Positions 7,659 through 16,948 of a stretch of 64,000 nt of DNA are shown here, one piece after another (the first letter of the stretch is position 1; every line of letters starts with the position of its first letter). Below the pieces are notes generated by a model. The model did no database searches. It saw nothing but the letters and a program-made list of their open reading frames with translations, and was not told the origin of the DNA. Origin of the DNA: CAXXOK01 sp963675925 (lineage in GTDB: Bacteria; Bacillota; Clostridia; Christensenellales; Aristaeellaceae); NCBI GenBank assembly GCA_963675925.2, contig CAXXIB010000004.1, forward strand, positions 682,001-746,000, given 5' to 3'. A program made the position numbers and the translations under genes.

Positions 7659-10600
7659 TTATTGGTATTCCTTTAAGTTCACGCTAACCAGATCGCTGAC
7701 ACCGCGCTCTCCCATGGCAACGCCAAACAGCGAATCGCAACGCTCCATGGTGCCTTTGCGGTGGGTGATCGCAATAAACTGGGTCTCCCCGGCCATCTGG
7801 CGCATGGTATCGGCATAGCTGCCGACGTTGGATTCATCCAGCGCGGCTTCGGCCTCATCCAGAATGCAGAAGGGCGAGGGCCTAAGCTTAAGCATGGCAA
7901 AGAGCAATGCACAGGCGGTTAGCGCACGCTCGCCGCTGGAGAACAGGCTTAGTAGCTGCCGCTTTTTACCCGGCGGCTGCACGATGACATCCACATTGCA
8001 GTGCAGCGGATCGGCCTCGTTCGCCAATTTTAGCTGTGCCTGCCCGCCGCCGAACAGCCGCTTGAACGAATCGGCAAAGTATTCCTGCAATAGTTCAAAC
8101 TGCGTCAGGAACACCTTACGCATTTCAGCTTCCAGGCTATCGATCAAACTGAGGAGATCGTCCTTGGCTTTGAGGATATCGTTCTGCTGGATGGTCTGCT
8201 CGGTAATGCGTTCGTTCAGCGCGGCATACTCCTGCACGGCATGCACGTTCACATCGCCCATCTCACGGATACGGTCGCGGATGTCCCGCGCCTGCGCCGT
8301 TGCGGCTTTCTCGTCGAAGCTCTCGTCCGTCCCCGCTTCCCGCTTAACAAGGAGGTATTCGTCGCGGGCAGCGACCGCCCCTGCATAGCTCAGCTCGTAG
8401 GTATCCCATAGGCGCTGGTCCAGCTGGGCCAGCTCGGCCTTGGCACGCTCCAGTGCCATTTCCTGCCGGTGCTGGCGATCCACCGCCTTATCATAGCCAA
8501 GGCGCACGCTTTCAATCTCGGTTTGCAGGCTTTTGAGTTCCTTTTGCGCCTGGGTGCGGTTTTGCTCGGCCTCAGCCACAGCGGCCTCGGCCGCCTTGAC
8601 CCGTGCCGTGGTTTGGGCGATGGCCTCATCGGCCTCCTGCGTATCGGCCGAAGCGGTCAGCTGGGTCGCCTCGGCTTGCTCCTTCTTGGCGGCCAGCGTT
8701 TCCAAATCCTTCAGGCAGGCCTGCCGCTCGGCATCCAGCCGTGTGGAATCCCTGCGAATCCGGTCGCACTGATGCTCGGCCTGTTGCAGCGAAAGCATGG
8801 CGTTGGTCAGGGCTTCCTGGGTGCGCTCGCGCTCCCTGCGCGCCAGGTTGAGGGCAGCAGAAAGCTGGTTGGTTTTCTCGGCCATGGTCGCCTCGTCCGG
8901 CGCATCGGCGGACGATAGATCGGCCTTACGCTGTAAATCAGCCTGCAATTCCTGTATATCTTCATTCAGCTGGGCAACACCGTCGTCCAGGGTTTCAAGC
9001 CTGGCCAGATGCTGATCCAGCTCCGCTTTAGCGCTGGACTGGCGCTCGGTATCGCGCACAACGGCAATCTCCTGCTGCTGCAGGGCATAGCGCGCATCTT
9101 CAATGGCCTGCTGGGTTTCCTCCTGCTTGGTTTGCAGCGTGCCGATAGCCGTCATGGCAACTTCCAGCGCAGCGGACTTTTGCGTAAGTTCTTTGCGCAG
9201 GTCGCGGATCATACGGTCACGGCCGAGTAAATTCTGCGTGCGCTGGCCTGCGCTGCCGCCGGTCATGCTGCCGCCGGCATGCAACACATCACCTTCCAGC
9301 GTAACCACCCGGAACTGGTGTTTACCGGCGCGCATAATCTTTACACCGGCGTCCAAATCCTCTGCGATTACAGTGCGGCCCAGCAGCGCTTCCATCACGC
9401 CGCGGTGCGTTTCGGCAAAGCCGCACAAATCGCTGGCAACGCCCAAACAGCCATGCATGGACAGCAGCTTACGCTCATTTGAGTCCAGCGTGCGGCCTCG
9501 CATAGAAGTCACCGGCAAAAACGTTGCGCGCCCCAAGCGGTTCTTCCGCAGGTGCTCAATGAGTACTTTCGCGGTTTCTTCGCTATCGGTGACTATATTC
9601 TGCGCCGCGCCGCCCAGCGCCATATCCAGCGCTGTTTCCAGTTCCGTGGGCACCTCGATCAGCTTAGCCACTACATCGTGTACGCCCATAATCTGATAGT
9701 CACGGGCATAGGTCAGGGCTTCCTTGACGGCGCTTTGGTAGCCTTCATAGCCAGCCGCCAGCTCCGTCAGCGTTTCGATGCGCAGTTCCAGCGCTTTGGC
9801 TTCCTGCGATACCGCCATGGCGGCTTCGCGCCGATCTTCCACCTCGGCCTTTTGGGTCTGCATGGCCGTTTCGAGCGTTACAAGCGCCTGCTCGCAGGTA
9901 AGCAGCTGCTCCTTTTCGCGAGCCAGGTTTGCCTGCGCCGCCGCCAGCGCGTCCCTGAACACGGTTTCCTTTTCGGCATCCCGGGCCAGAGTCTCGGCAA
10001 GCTCTTCTTTGCGCATTTCCATTTGCGACAGCATGGTGGCCTGCCGCGTATGCGCGGTTTTCTGCTCCTGCATGCGGTTCATGGCATCGATAATCGCGGT
10101 TTTATGCTGGGAGAGCTCGTCCTCCAGTTCCTGAGCCGACTGCGCGGTCTTCTGATGCTCGGCTTTGCGCTGCGCCAGCGCTTCCTCGGCTTCGGCCCGC
10201 AGGCGTTCGCCCTCAGCAGCGCCGGCTTTGGATTCGTCCGCCGTTGCCTCGATCATCTTCATGCGGGTTTCAATCGCCGTGCGTTCGCTGTCCAGGCGCT
10301 CAGCCGTCTCGCGCGCCGTTTCCGCCCGCGTCGCCACAGCCTGACGCGCTTCCTGCGCGGTAAAAAGGGCATCCTTGGTTTCCAGCAGCGTCGCATGCGC
10401 GCCCGACAGCGTTTCCTGTAAGCGCTCCATGCCCTCTTCCCGCTCTTCGCGGGTTTGGTTCAGGGTCTTGAGCTGCTCAAAGGCCGTGTCGATCTCCTCG
10501 GCGATCGCCGATAGGGTTTCCTCTACAGTTTTCGTGCGTTTTTGCAGGCGATCGTACCGGATGCAATATAAGGTGATGTCCAGTTCTTTCAGGGTTTCGG

Positions 10601-11255
10601 AAAGCTTTAAATACTCGCGCGCCACCTCGGCCTGCTCCGCCATAGGCTCCAGCATGCCCTGTAGTTCATCCAGCAGATCGCGGACACGGCTTAGGTTTTC
10701 GTCGCTCTTTTGCAGGCGGCGCTCGGCCTCTTCCTTGCGGGCACGGTAGCGGCTGATTCCTGCCGCTTCTTCAAACACGGCACGGCGATCCTCGCTGCGG
10801 TTGGACAAAATTTCGTCCATCCGGCCTTGCCCGACAATGGAATACCCCTCCTTGCCAAGCCCGGTATCGCGGAACAGATCAACAATATCCTTCAGGCGGC
10901 AGCTGCTGCCGTTGAGAATGTATTCGCTATCGCCGCTGCGAAATACCCGGCGCGTGACCGCCACTTCGGCGTACTCGCTGGCCAGCGTGCCGTCGGTATT
11001 ATCAAAGGTCAAAGTGACTTCGCAGTAGTTCATGGCTTTGCGCTGCTGCGTACCGTTAAAAATAACGTCGGTCATCTGGTTGCCGCGCAGCTGCTTGGCA
11101 CTCTGCTCGCCAAGCACCCAGCGTACCGCGTCGGCAATGTTGCTTTTTCCGCAGCCGTTGGGCCCGACGATGCCTGTTACGTTTTCGGGGAATACAATCG
11201 TTGTCCGCTTGGCAAAGGATTTAAATCCGTAGATCTCCAGTTTGCTAAGCCTCAT
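7659..11255 (-). CDS. smc: Chromosome partition protein SMC, with an atypical ABC signature
   Basis: This condensin ATPase organises and segregates the chromosome together with ScpA and ScpB. The 1198 residues show the full architecture: Walker A GPNGCGKSN (31-39); a long coiled coil; a hinge around residues 510-670 (YEGYQSAVKEAL through GGSMTGGS); a second coiled coil; and a C-terminal head with Walker B CILDEAEAALDE. The signature reads LLSLFSSGERALTA where most SMCs have LSGGE, so the first glycine is serine and the preceding leucine is phenylalanine. The frame is intact, so this is not a pseudogene. GGGGAG lies 9 bases before the ATG. Downstream of rnc and upstream of ftsY. Confidence 0.97.
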   Translation of the reverse strand: MRLSKLEIYGFKSFAKRTTIVFPENVTGIVGPNGCGKSNIADAVRWVLGEQSAKQLRGNQMTDVIFNGTQQRKAMNYCEVTLTFDNTDGTLASEYAEVAVTRRVFRSGDSEYILNGSSCRLKDIVDLFRDTGLGKEGYSIVGQGRMDEILSNRSEDRRAVFEEAAGISRYRARKEEAERRLQKSDENLSRVRDLLDELQGMLEPMAEQAEVAREYLKLSETLKELDITLYCIRYDRLQKRTKTVEETLSAIAEEIDTAFEQLKTLNQTREEREEGMERLQETLSGAHATLLETKDALFTAQEARQAVATRAETARETAERLDSERTAIETRMKMIEATADESKAGAAEGERLRAEAEEALAQRKAEHQKTAQSAQELEDELSQHKTAIIDAMNRMQEQKTAHTRQATMLSQMEMRKEELAETLARDAEKETVFRDALAAAQANLAREKEQLLTCEQALVTLETAMQTQKAEVEDRREAAMAVSQEAKALELRIETLTELAAGYEGYQSAVKEALTYARDYQIMGVHDVVAKLIEVPTELETALDMALGGAAQNIVTDSEETAKVLIEHLRKNRLGRATFLPVTSMRGRTLDSNERKLLSMHGCLGVASDLCGFAETHRGVMEALLGRTVIAEDLDAGVKIMRAGKHQFRVVTLEGDVLHAGGSMTGGSAGQRTQNLLGRDRMIRDLRKELTQKSAALEVAMTAIGTLQTKQEETQQAIEDARYALQQQEIAVVRDTERQSSAKAELDQHLARLETLDDGVAQLNEDIQELQADLQRKADLSSADAPDEATMAEKTNQLSAALNLARRERERTQEALTNAMLSLQQAEHQCDRIRRDSTRLDAERQACLKDLETLAAKKEQAEATQLTASADTQEADEAIAQTTARVKAAEAAVAEAEQNRTQAQKELKSLQTEIESVRLGYDKAVDRQHRQEMALERAKAELAQLDQRLWDTYELSYAGAVAARDEYLLVKREAGTDESFDEKAATAQARDIRDRIREMGDVNVHAVQEYAALNERITEQTIQQNDILKAKDDLLSLIDSLEAEMRKVFLTQFELLQEYFADSFKRLFGGGQAQLKLANEADPLHCNVDVIVQPPGKKRQLLSLFSSGERALTACALLFAMLKLRPSPFCILDEAEAALDESNVGSYADTMRQMAGETQFIAITHRKGTMERCDSLFGVAMGERGVSDLVSVNLKEYQ

Positions 11256-11285
11256 GCTGCGTCGCTCCCCTGTCAGTCGTGTTGT

Positions 11286-11960
11286 TCAAACTGTGCCAAC
11301 TCTCTTTTTGGAATACTGTTTCAGCGCTAGCCCTGCGGCTGCCTGCTCGGCTGTTTTCTTGGATCCGCCTTCTCCGGTGGCAATACGCTGCCCGGCGACA
11401 CACACCTCGACCGTAAACCGGCGGTCGTGGGCAGGGCCGTCCTCGGCGATCACCGCGTATTCCGGTAAGCCCAGCCCCTGTGCCTGGGTATAGGCCTGCA
11501 ATTCGCCTTTCAGATCCCGGCCCTTGCGCGACACCAGCGCGTCATCGTCCCGGAACAGCTGTAAAATCAAGGTTCTGGCAGCGTCCATACCGCCATCCAG
11601 ACACACAGCCGCTACCACGGCTTCCATGGCATCGGCGAGGATGGCCGGTTTTTCCCGCCCACCGGTGGCCGCTTCGCCATGCCCAATGCGCAGTTGCTCA
11701 CCCAGGGCCAGCTTATCAGCCAAATGGAAAAGCGTATCCTCGCACACCAGGGCAGCGCGGCGCGCTGTCAATTCACCCTCGCTGGCGGTGGGATAGCGCT
11801 TGAAAAGCATCTCGCTGACACAGTACTCTAGCACCGCATCGCCCAGAAACTCCAGCCGCTGGTTGTTGTGCTTGTCCAGCGCCGAAGGGTGCGTCAGTGC
11901 AAGCGCAAGCAGCGCTTTGTCCGCAAACGCATAGCCAAGCGCCGACTCCAGCTTGTCCAT
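11286..11960 (-). CDS. rnc: Ribonuclease III
   Basis: This double-strand-specific endoribonuclease processes rRNA precursors and structured mRNAs. The 224-residue protein has the RNase III signature NQRLEFLGDAVLEY (residues 33-46) and the second catalytic pair D110 and E113 in ADAMEAVVAAVCLDGG. A C-terminal dsRNA-binding domain starts around DLKGELQAYTQAQG and ends GGSKKTAEQAAAGLAL. The ATG at 11960 is chosen because AGGAGGGG lies just upstream; a longer in-frame extension has no such site. About 260 bases without a gene separate it from acpP, and smc follows 30 bases later. Confidence 0.97.
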   Translation of the reverse strand: MDKLESALGYAFADKALLALALTHPSALDKHNNQRLEFLGDAVLEYCVSEMLFKRYPTASEGELTARRAALVCEDTLFHLADKLALGEQLRIGHGEAATGGREKPAILADAMEAVVAAVCLDGGMDAARTLILQLFRDDDALVSRKGRDLKGELQAYTQAQGLGLPEYAVIAEDGPAHDRRFTVEVCVAGQRIATGEGGSKKTAEQAAAGLALKQYSKKRVGTV

Positions 11961-12219
11961 CCTCACCCCTCCTGATATGACGATTGGGGCTTTGCGCCCG
12001 GGTCCTCCGGCAATGGGCAACGCCATGTCGTTTCTTCACTGCCCGCGCCAGGCACGGGCACAATGAAGAAAACGAAAGGCATCACCCTGCATAAGAGTTC
12101 AGGCATAAAACCCCGATCAAATATGAATGATTACAGCTTGCGACCATGCACGAAATGCACAGCCGTTTATTGAAGACTTTCGCTGCTAAACCGCAGCGCG
12201 AGCCTCCCGTGTCGCCCGT

Positions 12220-12447
12220 TTACTGGTTCGCTTCGATATAGCTGACGACATCGCCAACGGTTTTCAGGCCCAGGATCACGTCGTCTTCGACTTCGATACC
12301 GAACTCGCTTTCCAGTTCGAGGATCATGACCATCACGTTAGCACTATCGGCTTTCAGGTCCTCTACCAGGCGGCTTTCGGGTTTGATGGTTGCTGCATCC
12401 ACCTGCAGTTGTTCGGCGATCATGTCCCTGACTTTGTCAAATACCAT
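12220..12447 (-). CDS. acpP: Acyl carrier protein
   Basis: This is the carrier of growing fatty-acyl chains on a 4'-phosphopantetheine arm. The 75-residue acidic protein has the attachment serine at residue 35 in LKADSANVMV, where the common motif is DSLD; DSAN is seen in some clostridial ACPs. Helix III is ELESEFGIEVEDD. A perfect AAGGAGG lies 9 bases before the ATG. It directly follows plsX (13 bases), which uses acyl-ACP, so the pair supplies acyl-phosphate for phospholipid synthesis. Confidence 0.96.
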   Translation of the reverse strand: MVFDKVRDMIAEQLQVDAATIKPESRLVEDLKADSANVMVMILELESEFGIEVEDDVILGLKTVGDVVSYIEANQ

Positions 12448-12460
12448 GTGTTTGTCCTCC

Positions 12461-13480
12461 TTATGATTCCTGCTTAATGGTTGTTTGGATTCCCCGTTCG
12501 ATCGCGCCGGTTACATCGGCCTCGATCATTTGCACGCCCTGCTTGATTGCACAGGCGATGGCGTGGGCGTTGCACGAACCGTGCGCTTTGATCACAGAGC
12601 CGTTCACGCCCAGCAGCGGCGCGCCGCCGACCTCGGAATAATCCATGGTCTTCTTCACGCGCTTGAAGGCGGGTTTGGCTAATAGGGCACCGGTTTTTGA
12701 TTTGAAATCGGCGGTGATCTCTTTTTTAATCATACCCAGCAAGGTGGTGGCGACGCCCTCCATAAATTTCAGGATGACGTTGCCCACAAACCCGTCGCAA
12801 ACAACGACATCGCACACATCGTGGGTAATATCGCGGCCTTCCACGTTGCCGATAAAGTTCAGCTCGCTTTTTTCCAGCAGCTTGTAGGTGGCTTTGGTCA
12901 GCTCGCAGCCCTTTTCGGCTTCCGCGCCGTTGTTCACCAGCCCGATGCGGGGGTTTTTCACATCGCGCATGCCGCGCATATACGCATCGCCCATCATGGC
13001 AAACTGCTCCAGATATTCCGGGCGGCAGTCTACGTTTGCGCCGCAGTCGATGAGCAGAAAGTAGTCCCTGCCGTTTGGCAGCAGGGGGGCCAGTGCCGGG
13101 CGGTCGATACCGCGAATGCGGCCAAGGCGGAACATACCGCCCGCCAGTACCGCGCCTGTAGACCCGGCGGATACAAACGCATCCACCGTTCTGTCTTTTA
13201 GCTTCAGCATACCGTCGACAATGGCGGACTGCTTTTTCTGCCGCACCGCCATTACAGGGGCTTCCTCGTTGCCGATAATTTCCGGGCAATCGGTCACCGT
13301 CAGGCGGGCTTTCAGCTCCGGCGCGTGGCGGAAAACATCGTCCACCAGCGGCGCAAGGGTTTGCGCAGGTCCGCCAAGCTCAATATGCAGCTGGGCGAAG
13401 GTTTCCAGCGCTTCCTTAGCGCCTTCGATGGTCGAGCCCGGGGCGTTATCGCCGCCCATGGCATCCAGATAAATCTTCAT
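12461..13480 (-). CDS. plsX: Phosphate acyltransferase PlsX
   Basis: This cytoplasmic, membrane-associated enzyme converts acyl-ACP and phosphate to acyl-phosphate, the donor for PlsY. The 339 residues are the normal family length. They open with MKIYLDAMGGDNAPGSTIEGA and contain AFVSAGSTGAVLAGG, LLIDCGANVDCRPEYL and VCDGFVGNVILKFMEG, all hallmarks of PlsX. The SD GGAG overlaps the stop of the preceding gene, 6 bases away, so translation is coupled to the beta-propeller protein. acpP follows. In Bacillus, FapR controls plsX; no such operator is evident here. Confidence 0.97.
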   Translation of the reverse strand: MKIYLDAMGGDNAPGSTIEGAKEALETFAQLHIELGGPAQTLAPLVDDVFRHAPELKARLTVTDCPEIIGNEEAPVMAVRQKKQSAIVDGMLKLKDRTVDAFVSAGSTGAVLAGGMFRLGRIRGIDRPALAPLLPNGRDYFLLIDCGANVDCRPEYLEQFAMMGDAYMRGMRDVKNPRIGLVNNGAEAEKGCELTKATYKLLEKSELNFIGNVEGRDITHDVCDVVVCDGFVGNVILKFMEGVATTLLGMIKKEITADFKSKTGALLAKPAFKRVKKTMDYSEVGGAPLLGVNGSVIKAHGSCNAHAIACAIKQGVQMIEADVTGAIERGIQTTIKQES

Positions 13481-13486
13481 GTTGTC

Positions 13487-16400
13487 TTACTCCAGTGCTA
13501 TGGCGTAAATATAGCTGGGATCCTGTCCCGTCGTAGAAATGATCAGCACATCGCGGTACACCGCAGGGGACGCGAGCAGGCTGCCATCAAGTTGCAGGGT
13601 ATCCATCGTCTTGCCGGTCGCCGCTTCCATCAGGAAGAGCCGTCCGTCGGACACGCCTTGGATAATCCAGGCGTCACCGGCTGCATTGTAGACAACCACG
13701 GGGCTGGACTCGGTAGACGCTGCCAGGTCGGTGGACCAGGCCACGCTGCCGTCTGCTTTACGCAGCGCATACAAGGTGGACTGGCTTCCGCTGGTCGCGG
13801 TATAAAATACCAGATCCGAAACGCTATTTTCACCGACGACGGGGCTGGCCATAAAGCCAACACTGTTTTTGGAATCATAGCTCAGGTTCGGCGCATCAAA
13901 CTGCCAGAGCTTCTGGCCGGACAGGGCGTTGTACGCGTAAACCGAGGCAACCCCTTTGCGGTCGTTTTGAATCATCGTGCCCACATAAACGGTCACAGCG
14001 TCGCCCGCTGCGCTCATTTCCAGCGCCGGGGTGGATATAATCTGGTCGCCGGTGCGCACCGCCCATACGGGCTCCAGGGTGTTGACGTTCACACACTGCA
14101 GCACGCCTTCCTTGTCGCCAAAGTAGGCATACGGGCCGTACATAGCCACCGAGCCTTCTACCTGGGTCATCTTATCTTCCTGACCCGATGCATTCCAGGT
14201 GTAGCGGTGGTACTTGGGTTGAATGGACAAGCTGTCGGTGAGGTAATCAAAGTCCGTACCCATATCAGCCAGGTAGAACACGCCGTTTTCTCCCGCGGCG
14301 ATCATCGTGCCGGAAATCTTATCAAACAGCGGCGCACCCGTGAAGCCGGAGTAGCTTGTCTGCATGGGTTTTTTGCGACCGTCCAGCAGATCCAGCTGCT
14401 TGTTGCTGATCAGATTGAACAGGTGCAAGCCGTTATCCAGTCTGTTTTTATTGGCCTTGATGGAATAGTACTGTCCAAACGCCACCAGCGGAGATCCATC
14501 GGTGTTGACCGATACGCTGCCGTTGGCCGGCCAGTCAATGTCAATCGGGTCGCGGGTAAACGTACCGTTGGCCAAATCCATAAAGTACAGCTTGCCGTTT
14601 TGACCGCCCACGATGACTTCCTTCAGGGCCGTCGTTTCCTTCATCTCATCGGTAATGCCCAGCAGCTGGCGGACTTCTCTGGGCCACTTGACGATAGCCG
14701 CCTGGCCCGGCCAGCCGATGCCGTTAATGTTGGCACCGTTCATACGCATGGTACCTTCCACCGGCACCTGCCAGTATATGCTCATTTTGCCCTGCTCAAT
14801 TTCCGTGGTGCCGTAAGCTGCGTTTTGGCGCATCGGGCCGCCGCGGAAGGTCAGCACGCCGGACTGCTCCCAGATGGCGTACAAGTTTGCATCCAGCATG
14901 TTCACCAGTTCCGAACGGCTGTAGGACGATGTTTTGGAGCTACCATCGTAAATGCCGGTTTTCAGCGAAATAACTTCGGTGGTCTCGCTGTCATCGGCCG
15001 CAGCGGGCAACAGCGGCATGAGCGTCGGCCCGGGGGTGGGGGTCGGTTCGGGCTCAGGCGTTGCGGTGGGTTCGGGTGTGGGCTGCGGGGTCGGCTCCAT
15101 CGTCGGTTCCGGGGTTTCATCCACTGCGGGGTCAACGGCCGGGGCCTGTGTGGGCTCCAGCAGGTTGCCTGGAGTGGATGTCGGTACGGGCTCGCCGCTA
15201 TCCTCCGGAATGGGTGCCGGTGCGTAATCCACATCCGTTTTATAGTCGGACTGGGTAAAGCCTTCGTCCACGATCATTTCATAGCCGACATACAGCGACC
15301 CCAGATAGGGTTCGCTAATCATCCCGGCCAGCGTCCACACGCGGGTGTCACCCGTTTCGGTCATGTTCACACCGGCGGTATTCACCGTCAGTTTGGCAAT
15401 TTCGTCGCCATAATCGTTCACCACGCGCACTGCCTGTACATCCAGGCTGGTGACCACGGTAAAGCTGACGTTCACCGGCACGGTATCCTGCACGGTTGAG
15501 CAGAGGAAATCCTGCACCGGCGGATCAAACACCATCGGCGGTTCAATGCTGATGGCCTGCTGCAGTCCGCCAAGCGCATCCCATTCACCGTCCTTGGCCA
15601 TAGCCTGGGCGGTCAGGTTGCCGGTATAGGCGGTATCAAAGGTTTGGCGCAGTTTCCATATATAGTTGCCGTCTGAATTCTTCGTTACGACCTGCGTAAG
15701 CCGGTCCTGATCGGTCAGGGTTTTTTCCAGAACCGTGTCGCCGTAATCATCCAGAATGCGGATGGTCTCAGTCGCGGCTGAAGCCTGTAACACAAACGAC
15801 AGCTCAACCGGGGCAATGCCGGTATCCGGCTGTACGGAGAAGGAACGGATCACGATCTCCTCCGGGGCTATGAGGTCCTTAAGGGCCGTCTGTGCCGAGC
15901 TGAGCATACCGCCGATGGTACCATCTGCGTTGCTCCAATCGGGCAGCCAGATGCCGGCGAATACGCCTCCCAGCACGATCAAGAGAATAATGAAAATTAA
16001 AAAACCTTTTCCGCTGCGTTTGGGCGGACGTTTGTTGTCGTACGGCCCGCGCATTGGCGGTTGGTCGGTTGGCTGCGGCCAGCCATATGCGTCGTCAGGC
16101 GGACGTTTGGCCGGGGGGCGCCGCTGGCCGGAGGGTGCCTGCGGCCTGGGACGCGGTACCCCTTCGCCACGGGCAGGCGCGTTAAAGCCCTGTTCCATCG
16201 GCGGGGCTTGCGGCCGGGGACGGGGCTTGCTTTCGCTGCGAACCGGCGGGGTAAAATCTTCTTCCAGCGGCGGCGTTGGCGGCTTTGGCATAGGCATCGG
16301 CCTGCGCGGTGCAACACCGCCCTTGGGCATAGCCGTTCTGGCCCCTACATAACGCTCGCCCGGATCGGCCTGCCTGCGGGCAGGCTGGGTTCCTGCGGGC

Positions 16401-16861
16401 GGGGCTAATGCATTTTCATGAAAGCGCGCAACACGACCCCTGCGCCTTGGCGCGGGGGTGTCGGCTTTGGGCTCTTCTTTTTTGTCAGCAGGTGCTTCGG
16501 CCTTCGTCTCAGGCACTACAGACTCCTTCGCGGGCGCCGGGTCTTCCACGGCCTGCGAAGGCGGCGTGGCAAAGCTGTTTCCGGCTTCCGGCACAGGGAA
16601 GTTCGGGTCCGGGGCCGGCGGCCTTCTGAAATTGTCGCGCTGGGGCGGCGCATAGGCAACGGGTTCATCCCGGCGCGTATCCGGCATACCGGTCTTGGCC
16701 GGGGCCTCTGCTTTTGGCACCTCGCCATTCAGTGGCGTGCCGGTGCCTTCGGGGTTGATAAACGGATCATCGTAAGGCGCAAACGGATCCTGCTCCCAGG
16801 AATCTTTACGCGGTGTTTCATCATCAGGTTGTGAAGGACCCTTAAAATATTGATCGCTCAA
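13487..16861 (-). CDS. Single-pass membrane protein with a proline-rich cytoplasmic region and an extracellular PQQ-like beta-propeller
   Basis: The 1124-residue protein has no known name. Residues 1-284 are Pro/Ala/Arg-rich and disordered, with near-repeats ending PRPRPQAP (213-220 and 237-244). One membrane helix follows (286-306), preceded by KRSGK, so the N-terminus is probably cytoplasmic. Residues ~310-540 contain Ig-like beta segments (VQPDTGIAPVELSF; VQDTVPVNVSFTV); ~555-610 is a Pro/Thr linker rich in EPTPTPTP-type runs; and ~640-1124 is a PQQ/WD-type propeller (SVYAYNALSGQKLWQF; TLYALRKADGSVAWSTDL; LFLMEAATGKTMDTL). It heads the operon ahead of plsX. An envelope or surface-sensing role is inferred only from this layout. 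Confidence 0.85.
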   Translation of the reverse strand: MSDQYFKGPSQPDDETPRKDSWEQDPFAPYDDPFINPEGTGTPLNGEVPKAEAPAKTGMPDTRRDEPVAYAPPQRDNFRRPPAPDPNFPVPEAGNSFATPPSQAVEDPAPAKESVVPETKAEAPADKKEEPKADTPAPRRRGRVARFHENALAPPAGTQPARRQADPGERYVGARTAMPKGGVAPRRPMPMPKPPTPPLEEDFTPPVRSESKPRPRPQAPPMEQGFNAPARGEGVPRPRPQAPSGQRRPPAKRPPDDAYGWPQPTDQPPMRGPYDNKRPPKRSGKGFLIFIILLIVLGGVFAGIWLPDWSNADGTIGGMLSSAQTALKDLIAPEEIVIRSFSVQPDTGIAPVELSFVLQASAATETIRILDDYGDTVLEKTLTDQDRLTQVVTKNSDGNYIWKLRQTFDTAYTGNLTAQAMAKDGEWDALGGLQQAISIEPPMVFDPPVQDFLCSTVQDTVPVNVSFTVVTSLDVQAVRVVNDYGDEIAKLTVNTAGVNMTETGDTRVWTLAGMISEPYLGSLYVGYEMIVDEGFTQSDYKTDVDYAPAPIPEDSGEPVPTSTPGNLLEPTQAPAVDPAVDETPEPTMEPTPQPTPEPTATPEPEPTPTPGPTLMPLLPAAADDSETTEVISLKTGIYDGSSKTSSYSRSELVNMLDANLYAIWEQSGVLTFRGGPMRQNAAYGTTEIEQGKMSIYWQVPVEGTMRMNGANINGIGWPGQAAIVKWPREVRQLLGITDEMKETTALKEVIVGGQNGKLYFMDLANGTFTRDPIDIDWPANGSVSVNTDGSPLVAFGQYYSIKANKNRLDNGLHLFNLISNKQLDLLDGRKKPMQTSYSGFTGAPLFDKISGTMIAAGENGVFYLADMGTDFDYLTDSLSIQPKYHRYTWNASGQEDKMTQVEGSVAMYGPYAYFGDKEGVLQCVNVNTLEPVWAVRTGDQIISTPALEMSAAGDAVTVYVGTMIQNDRKGVASVYAYNALSGQKLWQFDAPNLSYDSKNSVGFMASPVVGENSVSDLVFYTATSGSQSTLYALRKADGSVAWSTDLAASTESSPVVVYNAAGDAWIIQGVSDGRLFLMEAATGKTMDTLQLDGSLLASPAVYRDVLIISTTGQDPSYIYAIALE

Positions 16862-16919
16862 AGTTAACGCACTCCTTATGGGTCATGCCGTGTTCTACCG
16901 CTTGTATATACCATCTTTC

Positions 16920-16948
16920 ATTATACCAAGAACCGCCACGCTAAACAA
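16920..16948 (-). promoter_or_regulatory. Promoter of the propeller-plsX-acpP-rnc-smc-ftsY operon
   Basis: On the minus strand, TTGTTT (16948-16943), a 17-bp spacer and TATAAT (16925-16920) with an extended -10 TG one base upstream. The -35 lies inside the end of the preceding GNAT gene. An SD-like AAGGAG precedes the ATG at 16861. Confidence 0.7.

Noticed and set aside
12041..12062. Short GC-rich hairpin in the acpP-rnc gap
   Set aside because: Weak stem, no T-run and no link to a start site; not supported as a regulatory element.
15010..15120. Low-complexity G-rich repeat on the plus strand
   Set aside because: It encodes the Pro/Thr linker of the propeller protein on the other strand; not a separate repeat element.
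13325..15499. 724-residue plus-strand frame opposite plsX and the propeller gene
   Set aside because: It is antisense to two well-supported genes, is His/Arg-rich as expected of a GC-rich shadow, and matches no family.
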